A DNA stretch of 64,000 bases. Source: Sphingobacterium thalpophilum. GTDB lineage: Bacteria > Bacteroidota > Bacteroidia > Sphingobacteriales > Sphingobacteriaceae. Where the stretch lies: NCBI RefSeq assembly GCF_901482695.1, contig NZ_LR590484.1, forward strand, positions 1-64,000. The letters are read 5' to 3'. Numbering within the stretch: the first letter of the stretch is position 1; the number at the start of each line of letters is the position of its first letter. The position numbers and the translations under genes were made by a program. Below, piece after piece: positions 53,468 to 62,062 of this stretch. Below the pieces are notes generated by a model. That model saw only the letters and a program-made list of their open reading frames with translations. It made no database searches and had not been told where the DNA came from.

Positions 53468-53500
53468 GGTGTCCCTATTGGGGCACCTTTTTTTTTTACG
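53468..53500 (+). terminator. Intrinsic terminator of the third SusCD operon
   Basis: Stem ggtgtccc (53468-53475) and ggggcacc (53480-53487), allowing a G-T pair, loop tatt, followed by a run of ten T. It lies about 40 nt after the small-barrel stop codon on the plus strand. Confidence 0.85.
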
Positions 53501-53529
53501 GTCAGCTATACGTCCAGCGGCTGTCTGCC

Positions 53530-53643
53530 CGATAAAACAAAAAATCGGGGTCTTTGCAGACCCCGAAATAAACACTTTTTAACTGGAAATATCTCACGAC
53601 ATGTCCCGTATGAAAATAAACCTTACCACAGTTTGTTATCAAA
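53530..53643 (-). ncRNA. Copy 1 of a duplicated terminator-ended intergenic element (candidate sRNA)
   Basis: Read on the minus strand: TTTG (53643-53640), an AT-rich spacer, TTTCAT, ACATGTCGTGA, ATATTTCC, GTTTATTT, and then a perfect 8-bp hairpin (cggggtct 53546-53553 with agaccccg 53558-53565) followed by GATTTTTTG. The order of blocks matches the second copy at 53705-53823. There is no convincing protein frame shared by both. A pair of tandem small RNAs or duplicated 3' regulatory units is the best reading; expression is not shown by sequence alone. Confidence 0.45.
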
Positions 53644-53704
53644 TATGAAACTTTTTGAACATCTTGGGCGATAAATTCGATGAACAGCACTTTTGGTCGT
53701 TGAA

Positions 53705-53823
53705 TGGCCCGAAAAAGGAAACCAAGGGCTTGAGGAGCCCCTGGTAACTCTTAAATAAACATCGGAATATCGTCACGACATGCCACATATGAAATGAAAC
53801 TAGTATTACTAACTGTTGACAAA
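53705..53823 (-). ncRNA. Copy 2 of a duplicated terminator-ended intergenic element (candidate sRNA)
   Basis: Minus strand: TTTG (53823-53820), TTTCATTTCATAT, GCATGTCGTGA, ATATTCC, GTTTATTT, and an imperfect hairpin (53721-53745, accaggggct with agcccttggt) followed by TTCCTTTTT and TCGGGC, which also follows copy 1. The sequence CATGTCGTGA is identical in both. It lies just downstream of the LytS-like kinase stop (53896), so it could also be part of that transcript's 3' region. Confidence 0.45.
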
Positions 53824-53895
53824 TATCGTCGTCCTGTGGTTACGGTGCTGATCTTTTCGATGAGATGCATATACTGGCAGACCAACGACAGGTAG

Positions 53896-54945
53896 CTAGC
53901 GCGGACCAGCCGGAAGCGCAAAAGAAACTGTTACCGCTCCATTTTCGTCAAGCGCAATATGGAGTTTTTCTCCGAACTGGTTCGATAGACGTTTGGCCGT
54001 ATTTGAAAGTCCGACCCCGTCCGCATTAAACATTCCCTCGACCGTCCCTGTATACAGAGCACCAGTATTCCGAATGCAAAACTGGATCAATCCCTGCTCC
54101 AGGCTGCAGGTAATATCTATCCGTCCCCCATCTACAGCCGGTTCAATGCCATGCTTTATCGCGTTCTCCACCAGAGGCTGCAACAGCATCGGAGGAATGC
54201 TGACCTGCCGGCATCCGTCATCGGCAACAATTTTAAATTCCAGTCTTTTTCCGAACCTGCTCTGTTCCAGCAACAGGTAATTTTTCAAAAAATCGAGTTC
54301 CTGCCAGAGCGGCACCAGCTCCTCCCTGGTGGAGCGAAGCGCATACCGAAAGGTATCCGCCAGCTGAGCAATCAGGACGCGGGTATGCTCGTTTTCTGCG
54401 GGTACCGATGCACTGATACTATTCAGCGTATTGAACAGAAAATGAGGCTGGATCTGGGCCTTGAGGCTTTCGATCTCTGCCCGATGGGCAAGTTCACGCA
54501 ATTCTCTCTCCCTGTTCTGCTGATACTCCCGCTCACGGAAAAACAGATCAATATGCAACGAACTGAATACCTGGATATAAAACAGCAGATTGGGACCGAT
54601 ATTCTGTACCATCTGTCTGCCGGTCATGAGGGGTATCCCCATCCAGCGGTTGTAGAACTGATAGAGGATCACCCAGATGGCATAGTACAACATGCCGGTG
54701 AGCAGATGCAGGGCAAAGCGTGTTTTCATCGGAAGGGCAGTCCATTTGCGAAAATGTAACCACCAGACAGGGAGACAGGCTGTTGCCATGACCAGACAAT
54801 CAACCAGCAGCTCTTTGAAAAAGCCTGCCGAAAAGCCGCCGGCGAAGAGCCGCGGTGTGGCATAAAGCACACTCATCACCAACAAAACGAATATAAACAG
54901 CGATATTTCCCTTTTGGGATTTCCTAAGTGTCCCAGATGTGTCAT
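53896..54945 (-). CDS. LytS/YehU-type sensor histidine kinase
   Basis: 349 aa. Four hydrophobic helices in residues about 14-130, a coiled region, then the His_kinase domain with 'LKAQIQPHFLFNTLNSISA' (phospho-His168) and HATPase_c ('LQPLVENAIKHGIEP', 'CIRNTGALYTG', 'GVGLSNTAKRL'). Such kinases usually pair with LytTR response regulators. Here the partner gene at 55099 is divergent, with 153 bp between starts, rather than in the usual operon. Signal unknown. Confidence 0.93.
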   Translation of the reverse strand: MTHLGHLGNPKREISLFIFVLLVMSVLYATPRLFAGGFSAGFFKELLVDCLVMATACLPVWWLHFRKWTALPMKTRFALHLLTGMLYYAIWVILYQFYNRWMGIPLMTGRQMVQNIGPNLLFYIQVFSSLHIDLFFREREYQQNRERELRELAHRAEIESLKAQIQPHFLFNTLNSISASVPAENEHTRVLIAQLADTFRYALRSTREELVPLWQELDFLKNYLLLEQSRFGKRLEFKIVADDGCRQVSIPPMLLQPLVENAIKHGIEPAVDGGRIDITCSLEQGLIQFCIRNTGALYTGTVEGMFNADGVGLSNTAKRLSNQFGEKLHIALDENGAVTVSFALPAGPR

Positions 54946-55098
54946 GCACTCGTATTTTTTACCTGAATTTAAGTTTTTTTAAACTACTGATGCCGATTCG
55001 GCTCCATATTTTTAACGTTCATCGGTGTACAATGCCGTCTGTCCGAAAAATAAGGACAAAACAATATTTCTGTTTATCTTGCATAAAAGTATGATCCC

Positions 55099-55827
55099 AT
55101 GGCAAAAAAGTCAGTATTAATCATCGATGATGAAGAGCACGGCAGGGTGCTGGTCAGGCAGTATCTGAAACCATTTGACGCCTATTATGTGGCGGGTGAA
55201 TGTGCCAATGGGCTGGAGGCCATCGGGCAGATCGACCGGCTCGAACCCGACCTTATCTTTCTTGACATCCAGATGCCCGGAGCCAACGGCTTTGAAGTCC
55301 TGCAGAAGATCGGCCATGTGCCACAGGTGATCTTTACGACCGCATACGACAAATATGCCATTCAGGCGTTTGAAACGAATGCGACCGACTACCTCCTGAA
55401 GCCATATACCAAGGAACGGTTTGTAAAGACGATGGAAAAGCTGCATACCAACTCTGTTCCATCTTCTTTCATGCTGGGAGAAACCTTGGGAAAGAAATCA
55501 GCCTTTCCCGAAAGAATCCTGGTGGAATCCAAGAAAAGGTACCGCAACATCGATGTGGCCGATATTATTTTCCTCCGGGCATTCGGTGACTACACAGAGC
55601 TTCATACATCATCCGAGATGTACCTGAGCTCGTCGGGGATCAGCACACTGGCATCGAGGCTTGACCCAGAAAAGTTCCTCCGTATCCACCGATCCGTCGC
55701 CGTCAATGTGCAGCACATTTCGGAACTCTACCGGGATATCGGAAAAACCTTTCTCGTCATGGACAACGGCACAGAACTGACCGTAGGGAGAAGTTATCTT
55801 CCCACGATTAAGCATCTTATCTTTTGA
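55099..55827 (+). CDS. LytTR-family response regulator
   Basis: 242 aa. Receiver domain with acidic pocket 'IIDDEE', phospho-Asp56 in 'LIFLDIQMPG', 'TTAYDKYAIQAF' and Lys in 'LLKPYTKERF'. The LytTR DNA-binding domain fills about 140-240 ('RILVESKKRYRNIDVADIIFLRAFGDYTELHTS', 'RLDPEKFLRIHRSVAVNV', 'LTVGRSYLPTIKHL'). Probable partner of the divergent LytS-like kinase. Its last 11 bp overlap the 3' end of the opposing lipoprotein gene. Confidence 0.94.
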   Translation: MAKKSVLIIDDEEHGRVLVRQYLKPFDAYYVAGECANGLEAIGQIDRLEPDLIFLDIQMPGANGFEVLQKIGHVPQVIFTTAYDKYAIQAFETNATDYLLKPYTKERFVKTMEKLHTNSVPSSFMLGETLGKKSAFPERILVESKKRYRNIDVADIIFLRAFGDYTELHTSSEMYLSSSGISTLASRLDPEKFLRIHRSVAVNVQHISELYRDIGKTFLVMDNGTELTVGRSYLPTIKHLIF

Positions 55828-56302
55828 TCCGATAGACGGCGGTCAGCACATGCTCCTCCCCTTTGGTGCTTTTGAAATGGTGCTCCAGGACCAGCTTTTC
55901 CGAATTTGATTCCAGCACTTTGGACACATCCAGCTTTGCCTCCTTGGAGAAGGTCAGCATGCTGGTCGCATCATCATACTTCCAGGTACCATCTTCCCAC
56001 TGCTCATCTTCGTCCTCGTCACATTTTTCTGCGCCCCCTTCGCGGATGACAATGCCGTCCTCCCGCAACATCAGAGCATCATCTTTGTCACAGGGGTCGA
56101 TCAGGGCAAAGATGTCGGTATCCTTGACTCCGTCGATATCCCAGTCAATACTCGGAGATGCTGTTAATTTTTCCATCTGCCATTTTTTGCCTACAAAAGA
56201 AGTGCTGTGCGGACGGTCCCCCCCACTGGCATGGCATGCCGCGCTCAACAGGGCCAATAGACCCAGCGAAAGAATGAATACATTTAATCTGATCATTTTC
56301 AT
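55817..56302 (-). CDS. Lipocalin-like lipoprotein
   Basis: About 161 aa from ATG 56302, which gives a lipobox (LALLSAAC, Cys23); the frame extends to 56413 without a leader. The mature part begins 'SFVGKKWQMEKLTASPSIDWDIDG', then 'LIDPCDKDDALMLREDGIVIREGGAEKCDEDEDEQWEDGTWKYDD', 'LTFSKEAKLDVSKVLE' and a final 'LTAVYRIKR'. This is the Bacteroidota lipocalin-like (Lipocalin_4/DUF5004-type) fold with two Cys and a strongly acidic loop. Ligand unknown. Convergent with the LytTR gene, overlapping by 11 bp. Confidence 0.75.
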   Translation of the reverse strand: MKMIRLNVFILSLGLLALLSAACHASGGDRPHSTSFVGKKWQMEKLTASPSIDWDIDGVKDTDIFALIDPCDKDDALMLREDGIVIREGGAEKCDEDEDEQWEDGTWKYDDATSMLTFSKEAKLDVSKVLESNSEKLVLEHHFKSTKGEEHVLTAVYRIKR

Positions 56303-56522
56303 GTCGTTTATTTTTTTCCAAAGATCGTCCCCTAAACCATATCTTATCCTAATAAACGATGAACAGCATGTCAGGGAGACCAACGGTATTTTCTGGCCCC
56401 TGAACTGATGCATGACTTTCGTTTAGCCCTGTTTTACGCCGCTCAGCAGTTATAATGCGCCATTCATCGAAAAAGGTGCCGCCCTAAAGGTCCGCTGGAT
56501 AACTTAGCAAAAAAAATTAGCT

Positions 56523-57533
56523 ATGAACAAACTTATCAACCCTACAAAAACCGTACGGATGGCCTCCCTATTTTTCAGCTGTCTGATGATTTCAGCCTGT
56601 TCAAAGGGCAGTAACCCGCCCAATGGCGGCGAGGAGCCCTATCCACAGGAAGAAATACGACCGCAGCTTCCCTTTTCGCAGCTTCCCGCAAGGACCAAGA
56701 GCATGAATGTTCCCGGAAACCGGCGGCATGTCAACGTTATGGAAAAACAACGCCCCAAGTTACCAAAATTCGCGCCCCTGGACGTAAAACCGGGCATACT
56801 GCGCGGATATATAAAAGACGTCTTTGGCCGTCCTGTCCCCGATGCGGAGATCGGCGTCCGTTCCTCTATTGCCGGAGGACTTTACAGCTCGGCCACTGCC
56901 AAAAGTGATTCCAGAGGCTACTACGAAATAAAAATTCCCGTTGGCCATACCGAAATCTGGGGAGCCAAATTAAATATGCTGCATGCCGGCGGCCGGGCGT
57001 TTGTCTCTCTATTTCCTGCCGACAGTACGTTGAATGAATTTCCCTCGAGCAACGGAGCTGTAAAGAATTTTGTGCTGCTCCCCTATGGCGAGGGCAGACC
57101 CGATCAGATTGCCAACTCCCCCCAATGGCCGACGAGCTATATGGGAGGCTCCGTGCATCTCTCCTATAGCCTGCGAACAGAAACCCTTCCGCTGCCCGGA
57201 AGTTTCCCTCTCGGGACCGTCATCGTCATCAGATTGACGCCGCTCGATCTGGTACATGCAGACGAAAAGGTCACATTCATCATCAAAAAACAGGTACTCA
57301 ACAGCGAACTCTACATCAATAACATTCCTCTGGGACGGTACACGATCGAAATAGAAACCGGTGACGGAACACCCATTTCCATGAAGGAAGGAATCAACCT
57401 GAAAGATGAATTTGGCCTGGCGCCAAAGAATGCTTTACGAAAAGCAGAACTGACCTTTATTCCTGGCGATCCCGAGTGTCTGGCCTGGTTTGGCAACTGG
57501 AAAGAAGTGCCCTTAACTATTGAAATGAACTGA
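56523..57533 (+). CDS. Lipoprotein with carboxypeptidase-regulatory-like domain
   Basis: 336 aa. Lipobox LMISAC (Cys26), a Pro-rich linker (about 30-85), then a CarboxypepD_reg-like beta-sandwich at about 90-160 ('GILRGYIKDVFGRPVPDAEIGVRSS', 'TAKSDSRGYYEIKIP'). The rest (to 336) is beta-rich with no family I recognise ('YMGGSVHLSYSLRTETLPLPG', 'YINNIPLGRYTIEIETGDG'). First of three plus-strand genes; the CPBP protease gene begins 10 nt after its stop. Confidence 0.7.
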   Translation: MNKLINPTKTVRMASLFFSCLMISACSKGSNPPNGGEEPYPQEEIRPQLPFSQLPARTKSMNVPGNRRHVNVMEKQRPKLPKFAPLDVKPGILRGYIKDVFGRPVPDAEIGVRSSIAGGLYSSATAKSDSRGYYEIKIPVGHTEIWGAKLNMLHAGGRAFVSLFPADSTLNEFPSSNGAVKNFVLLPYGEGRPDQIANSPQWPTSYMGGSVHLSYSLRTETLPLPGSFPLGTVIVIRLTPLDLVHADEKVTFIIKKQVLNSELYINNIPLGRYTIEIETGDGTPISMKEGINLKDEFGLAPKNALRKAELTFIPGDPECLAWFGNWKEVPLTIEMN

Positions 57534-57543
57534 TCAGACATCC

Positions 57544-58218
57544 ATGGAAATCAAGACATCAGTGGCATACGACAGTCAGCCCCTTACCAAGCTTAGCCCG
57601 ATCATATACCTGTTATTTGCAAATGCCTTCATGTTCAATCCCTATCTACCCTATTGGCAGTCTACACTATTGGTCGCCTTAATCGTCCTGGCCGGCCTAA
57701 GCCTGCAGAAAGGGGCATTTCAGGCTGTTAATTTCAGATTTGCCTCCTTACTGGATATCAACAGGGCGATGCTGATCTATTTTTTCGCTGTCTGCAGCAT
57801 GGGGGCACTACAGACTCTTGACAATACATGGCTTGTAGAAAAGCAGCTGAAGTATACGTTAACCCTACCCTTACCCAGTGAAAAGACTGGACTGCTGACG
57901 CTGTTGTTCCAAACTGCGTTTATCACCGCCATCGGCGAAGAGCTTTACTTCAGGTCCTTTGTCTATACCCAACTGCAACGGGCCGGCATCAAAGGAAAAT
58001 GGATTTTTATCAGCATCAGTGCATTACTTTATTGCATGCTATTCGGACATCTGGCGATGTATGGCATTGCAGTCGGTTTTTGCTGGGGGATCATTATGGC
58101 ACTCGTTTATCACAGGTATACCAACATCTCCATCAATATCGTCCTGCATAGTGCTGTCGAAGGGACTTTACTTGTTTTGGGACACTATAAGCTGCTGCCG
58201 TTCAAAATCATGATTTAG
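57544..58218 (+). CDS. CPBP-family (Abi/CAAX-like) intramembrane metalloprotease
   Basis: 224 aa with about seven membrane helices. Motif 1 EExxxR is present as Glu132-Glu133...Arg137 ('GEELYFRSF'), motif 2 His169 in 'LFGHLAMYG', and the last motif 'NIVLHSAVE'. The usual final Asn/Asp is replaced by Glu-like spacing. These enzymes are intramembrane glutamic/metal proteases; bacterial roles include prenyl-protein processing and bacteriocin immunity. It is embedded between two unrelated lipoprotein genes; a processing role for them is a guess. Confidence 0.85.
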   Translation: MEIKTSVAYDSQPLTKLSPIIYLLFANAFMFNPYLPYWQSTLLVALIVLAGLSLQKGAFQAVNFRFASLLDINRAMLIYFFAVCSMGALQTLDNTWLVEKQLKYTLTLPLPSEKTGLLTLLFQTAFITAIGEELYFRSFVYTQLQRAGIKGKWIFISISALLYCMLFGHLAMYGIAVGFCWGIIMALVYHRYTNISINIVLHSAVEGTLLVLGHYKLLPFKIMI

Positions 58219-58334
58219 CCGCATTCGGGTTTTCCGCATCCCGCTGTAAATAGATGCGGAATTCAAGGGTTGTCTATTTTCGGCTCATCAAGGCAGCCGC
58301 ACTTTATATCGGTTGACATTAACTATAGAAAACT

Positions 58335-59651
58335 ATGAGAAAAACAGCTTTTTTAATTTGTATCGTTATGCCCCTTTTGCTGCTGGGCATCTGCTGCAGC
58401 AAAGGGCCGAAAGACATCGACGGACCGCCCGATGAAAGCACAGGAATCCCTGCTGTCAAACCCAGAGGCACAGCAGCCGGAACTCCCGTCCTAAAAACGA
58501 TAGGCAAAAATGGAGGCCTGATTGAAACCGCCGATAAGACTTTGCGTATTACCATACCTGAGGGTAGCCTTGAAGCCCCTACCGAGATCAGTATCCTCCA
58601 GATAACAAATACGCTGGAGGAAGGGATAGACCGTCCTGCCTTCCGGATATTACCGGAAGGGATCCGTTTTTCAAAACCAGTGACGATCAGTTTCCGATAC
58701 GATAAAATGAATATTACTGAAGGTGCTGAGAAAGGATTGCTGATCGCTTACCAACGTGCGGATGGCGTCTGGTGTGCGTTGCCCACTGTGCTGGACCAAC
58801 AAGCCGGAATACTCTCTGTCACAAGTGACCATTTTAGCGACTGGGCTTTTTTTGAAAATCTGACGCTACGTAAAGACCGCGAAATAGTCGAGAAAAATGA
58901 CCGAGTGACGCTGGATCTTTTTCAGACCGGACTATTGGCTCCTCCAAGTTCCAAAGATGCCGATCAATGGCCGCTCAGCGAGCTTGAGGATCTACATCCA
59001 GCGACTGCAGCATCCGTCACCTGGAAAATCACTGCGGGGCCGGGCAAGCTCGAGATCAAGAAAAACGCGCATGGACTGCCTGCAAAAGCAGTCTATATTG
59101 CGCCAGAATCAATCCCTGTTTCCAAGACGGTCACTGTACAGGTTGAGATCACTGCCAAAGGCAGTCTTCCCGACCCCAAATATCCGGGCGGCAGGCGACC
59201 GATAGGTAAGATGATTTTTTTGACGTCGATCCAGCTGACAGCAGACGCTTACTTCAAGGGCACCGTTGGCGGACAGCCTTTTGAGAGCAGCAAAATGGGT
59301 GTACAGGTGAGAGGCGTATCACTGTTGCTGGAGGGTGTCGATGTGAAGGCCGGTAAAGGTGTCCATATTTATTGCAACGGCTTAACAGGGAAGAACTATT
59401 CCGCGGGCCGCGGACCGGGGGAATTTTACATGACTTTCAGTGAGGGAAATCCGCGCGTGATGTTGTGGAACTTTTACAGGCCCTGTTCCGGAAACGAACA
59501 ATTCAGCGGCAAAGTAACGATCACCGAATCTGACGACGATCACATCGCAGGGACCGTCACCGGCACGTTTTATCTGTTGAAAGATTGTGGATTTACTGAA
59601 TCCAAAAATATTTTTGCCACATTTAAATTACCATTTTATGAGCAGCCGTAA
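58335..59651 (+). CDS. Lipoprotein with ZU5-like domain
   Basis: 438 aa. Lipoprotein leader (LLLLGIC, Cys20 or 21). Residues about 55-175 resemble a ZU5-type domain: 'IGKNGGLIETADKTLRITIPEGSLEAPTEISILQI', 'FRILPEGIRFSKPVTISFRYD', 'SVTSDHFSDWAFFENLTL'. A middle beta domain (about 180-300, 'ASVTWKITAGPGKLEI') and a C-terminal domain ('ADAYFKGTVGGQPFESSK', 'ITESDDDHIAGTVTGTFYLLKDC') follow. Function unknown; it looks like a cell-surface protein. It follows the CPBP gene by 117 nt. Confidence 0.7.
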   Translation: MRKTAFLICIVMPLLLLGICCSKGPKDIDGPPDESTGIPAVKPRGTAAGTPVLKTIGKNGGLIETADKTLRITIPEGSLEAPTEISILQITNTLEEGIDRPAFRILPEGIRFSKPVTISFRYDKMNITEGAEKGLLIAYQRADGVWCALPTVLDQQAGILSVTSDHFSDWAFFENLTLRKDREIVEKNDRVTLDLFQTGLLAPPSSKDADQWPLSELEDLHPATAASVTWKITAGPGKLEIKKNAHGLPAKAVYIAPESIPVSKTVTVQVEITAKGSLPDPKYPGGRRPIGKMIFLTSIQLTADAYFKGTVGGQPFESSKMGVQVRGVSLLLEGVDVKAGKGVHIYCNGLTGKNYSAGRGPGEFYMTFSEGNPRVMLWNFYRPCSGNEQFSGKVTITESDDDHIAGTVTGTFYLLKDCGFTESKNIFATFKLPFYEQP

Positions 59652-59710
59652 TCTACGGTATTGGCGTATAGCTAGCGGATAAAGCAAGATTTTTGCCCCA
59701 CTCCACTTAA

Positions 59711-59754
59711 ATCAAAGAGTTTAAAATGCATTCCAGCAATTTAAACTCTTTGAT
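59711..59754. terminator. Perfect 15-bp inverted repeat between convergent genes
   Basis: atcaaagagtttaaa (59711-59725) and tttaaactctttgat (59740-59754), loop 14 nt, no mismatch. It lies 60 nt after the lipoprotein stop and 92 nt from the end of the opposing remnant. The stem is AT-rich and no long T-run follows on either side, so a bidirectional terminator is plausible but not certain. Confidence 0.55.
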
Positions 59755-59845
59755 AAAAAGTACTTAAGCTTTTATTCAACCACGTACTGTAGAATATTTA
59801 CCTTCTCACCATAGTTTTTTTTCATCGAAACCGGCTACCTATTCG

Positions 59846-60085
59846 TTACAATGTACTGGCGTAGGCATTGATGACTTTCACTCTCTGGCGTAAAAACGTC
59901 TTCAGCTTTGCTTTGTTCAGCGCGTGATTATTATCACCTATTTTCCAGACATTAAAGTCTTTTTTCTGCGAATCACGGATTTGTGCGGCATACACTTCAA
60001 TGAAATACATTTGTTCCTCAAACTTTTGAGTGCGGTATGCATTCCAGGTCTTGATAAACAAGCTTCTGATCTCCGGATCCCGTAA
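59846..60085 (-). pseudogene. C-terminal remnant of a CotH-kinase-like protein
   Basis: From about 60085 to the stop at 59846 the frame reads 'LRDPEIRSLFIKTWNAYRTQKF', then 'AAQIRDSQKKDFNVWKIGDN' and 'LKTFLRQRVKVINAY'. This matches the last 75 residues of CotH-type protein kinases, which end with W-x-x-x-R, I-x-x-S/A-x-x-R/K-x-x-x-W and LK-x-x-L-x-x-R-x-x-x-I. Upstream sequence in this frame is not CotH but out-of-frame DNA of the YaiO gene. The simplest explanation is a deletion that joined two neighbouring genes near 60070-60085. Confidence 0.55.
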
Positions 60086-62051
60086 TATCGATCCGCGTAG
60101 CAAAAGCAGTGCTCCAGGGGCGGCTCCATTCCAGCTGGCCCTGTATCCCTTTTCCTTCTTCCCTTCCGGCATAGTGGATGCGCCCGACATAGGCGGAACC
60201 ACCCTGCTGGAGACGACCGTATTCGAAGGAAGAGATCGAGGTAATCCGGTTATCGTCCCCAAATCTCGCGCGCAGGTGCGAAATGGCTACATAATTCTGA
60301 TCACTTTTTTGTGCCAGAGCACGGAGATGGGCTTTGAAATCGTCGAGTTCGATCAATGAAGGTTCATAAAATTTTTGATAATAGTAAGCAGAATCGAACT
60401 TGCGCAGCCCTTCATAAGCGAGTCCTTTCATATATCTGAGGTCTTTGTTGTCTTTATAAACCAAGCCACTATCAATCACAGCGAGCGCTTCTTCATGATT
60501 CTTTTCGTTGAGCAGCTGCTTTGCATAGAGCTCGGTTGTGCTTAAATAAGTATTGACCAGCGGTTGATGATATGGGCTTTTCTGCACCTGCTCATACACG
60601 TCCATTGCACGCTCATAATCCCCTTGTTTCAGAAAGATATCAGATTTTTTTAACAGCAAATCAGGATTATCAGGATCCCCGGCCAGCAGGTCGGTCAAAG
60701 ATGACATCGCCTCCTTATAGCGGCCCGACGTCATATAAGCATTGAAGAGCCCCCGTTTTGCCACCCTGATAGCTGTAGCATCACCATAACGTATCGCCTC
60801 CTGCTAGTCCAGAATAGCTTCAGCGACATTGCTGTCCTGCATATTATCCCTGGCCTCCTGCAGGCTGATTCCGACAAAGGATTCCCTCAGTTCAGTATCC
60901 CCGGGATATTTATTAAAAAAGTCCTTTGTCAATGTCACCACTTTGGACGAGTTCCCCATTCTTTTATAGACCATCAGCTCCATCATATCATTCTGCTTAG
61001 TCGAACCCACGTGGCTTTTATGTTTCTTTAATACAGCCAGAGCCTCTTCATATTGCTCTTTTGCCAACAGATCGTTGAATACATAATTAAAGGCCTCTTT
61101 ATTTTTGGGCGATTCGGCAAAGAGCTTACCATAGAGCGCTGCAGGATCATTGTTTCTGGCGTTTCGGGCCGATTCCGTCAAAAAATAACGGTATTGCTGT
61201 TTCCACAATGCCTGATTGCCCTGTCCCTTTTTGATGCGAGCATCCAAAAGGGAGAGAATTTCAGCATAGCGCTGTTCGCGTTCGAGAATGGTGATTTTCT
61301 TTTGGAAAAAGTGGTCACTGGCCGGAAATTGATTTATTGCTCTTTCCGTATAGACCAGCGCATTGGCAAAATCTCCGGCTTTGATGTAACTATCAATTAA
61401 AGGCGTGTAATTCCAGTACTGAAGAGGCCGTTCGTCAACCATCTTTTTGATAGCTTCAATGGACTGATCCAGTTTACCTTCCTTTTTTACCTGAAGATAG
61501 CGTTGCTCAGCCATATATTCCCGGTCTTTTTTCAGCTCACTATCCTCCGGATAGATCTGTGAGATACGCTTGAGCAGGCGGTCCGCTTCCACATGGTTGC
61601 CCATATGGCGGTAGAGCTCTATCTTTTTCCGCCACAGTCCTTTCCAGTAAGGGTTTACCTCCAATAATTCGTTGACATAGCAGATGGCACTTGAATAGCG
61701 CTGGGTTTCGGTTTCGACCGTCACCAGCATATGCTTTGATTCTACATTTGCAGGTGCAGATTTGAGGGATTTGACAAGCTCATAGCGGGCCCGGTCATAA
61801 TCCTTGCGATGGATATAATATTTGCCGACAAGCATGCGCATATCGGAGTCTTCGGGATTTTTCCTGAGGACATCATCTGCTATTTTCTTCCCTGCTTCCC
61901 ATTTGCCCTGTTTATAGAGTTCATTGATTTCGTACGCTGTTTCATTTCGATCTATGGTGGTGGTTGCCCGTTGCGCATGCACGGCCTGCGTGAAATAAAT
62001 TGACGCCGAAAGAGTTAAAAATAATTTCGTTTTATGGATATTTTTAAACAT
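60070..62051 (-). pseudogene. TPR/YaiO-family outer-membrane protein, broken by a TAG stop and a 3' deletion
   Basis: The first 415 codons (62051-60804) have a signal peptide (to about AVHAQ) and many TPR-type repeats, ending in 'NVAEAILD' and a TAG at 60806-60804. The same frame continues with 'QEAIRYGDATAIRVAKRGLFNAYMTSGRYKEAM', more TPR, and then the start of a YaiO-type barrel ('YVAISHLRARFGDDNRI', 'FEYGRLQQGGSAYVGRIHYAGREEGKGIQGQLEWSRPW'). It runs out of homology near 60070, where CotH-like sequence begins in another frame; its own frame stops at 60018. TPR-YaiO proteins export or bind exopolysaccharide. A truncated 415-aa TPR protein may still be made. Confidence 0.65.
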
Positions 62052-62062
62052 TATTTATTCTT

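Noticed and set aside
53502..53690. A 62-codon frame on the minus strand across the duplicated element
   Set aside because: Composition is not protein-like and the second copy does not keep the frame; the RNA-like structure explains the conservation better.
60129..60262. N-terminal part of the frame ending at 59846 as a real protein start
   Set aside because: This part is the YaiO gene read out of frame; only the last 75-80 codons are meaningful.
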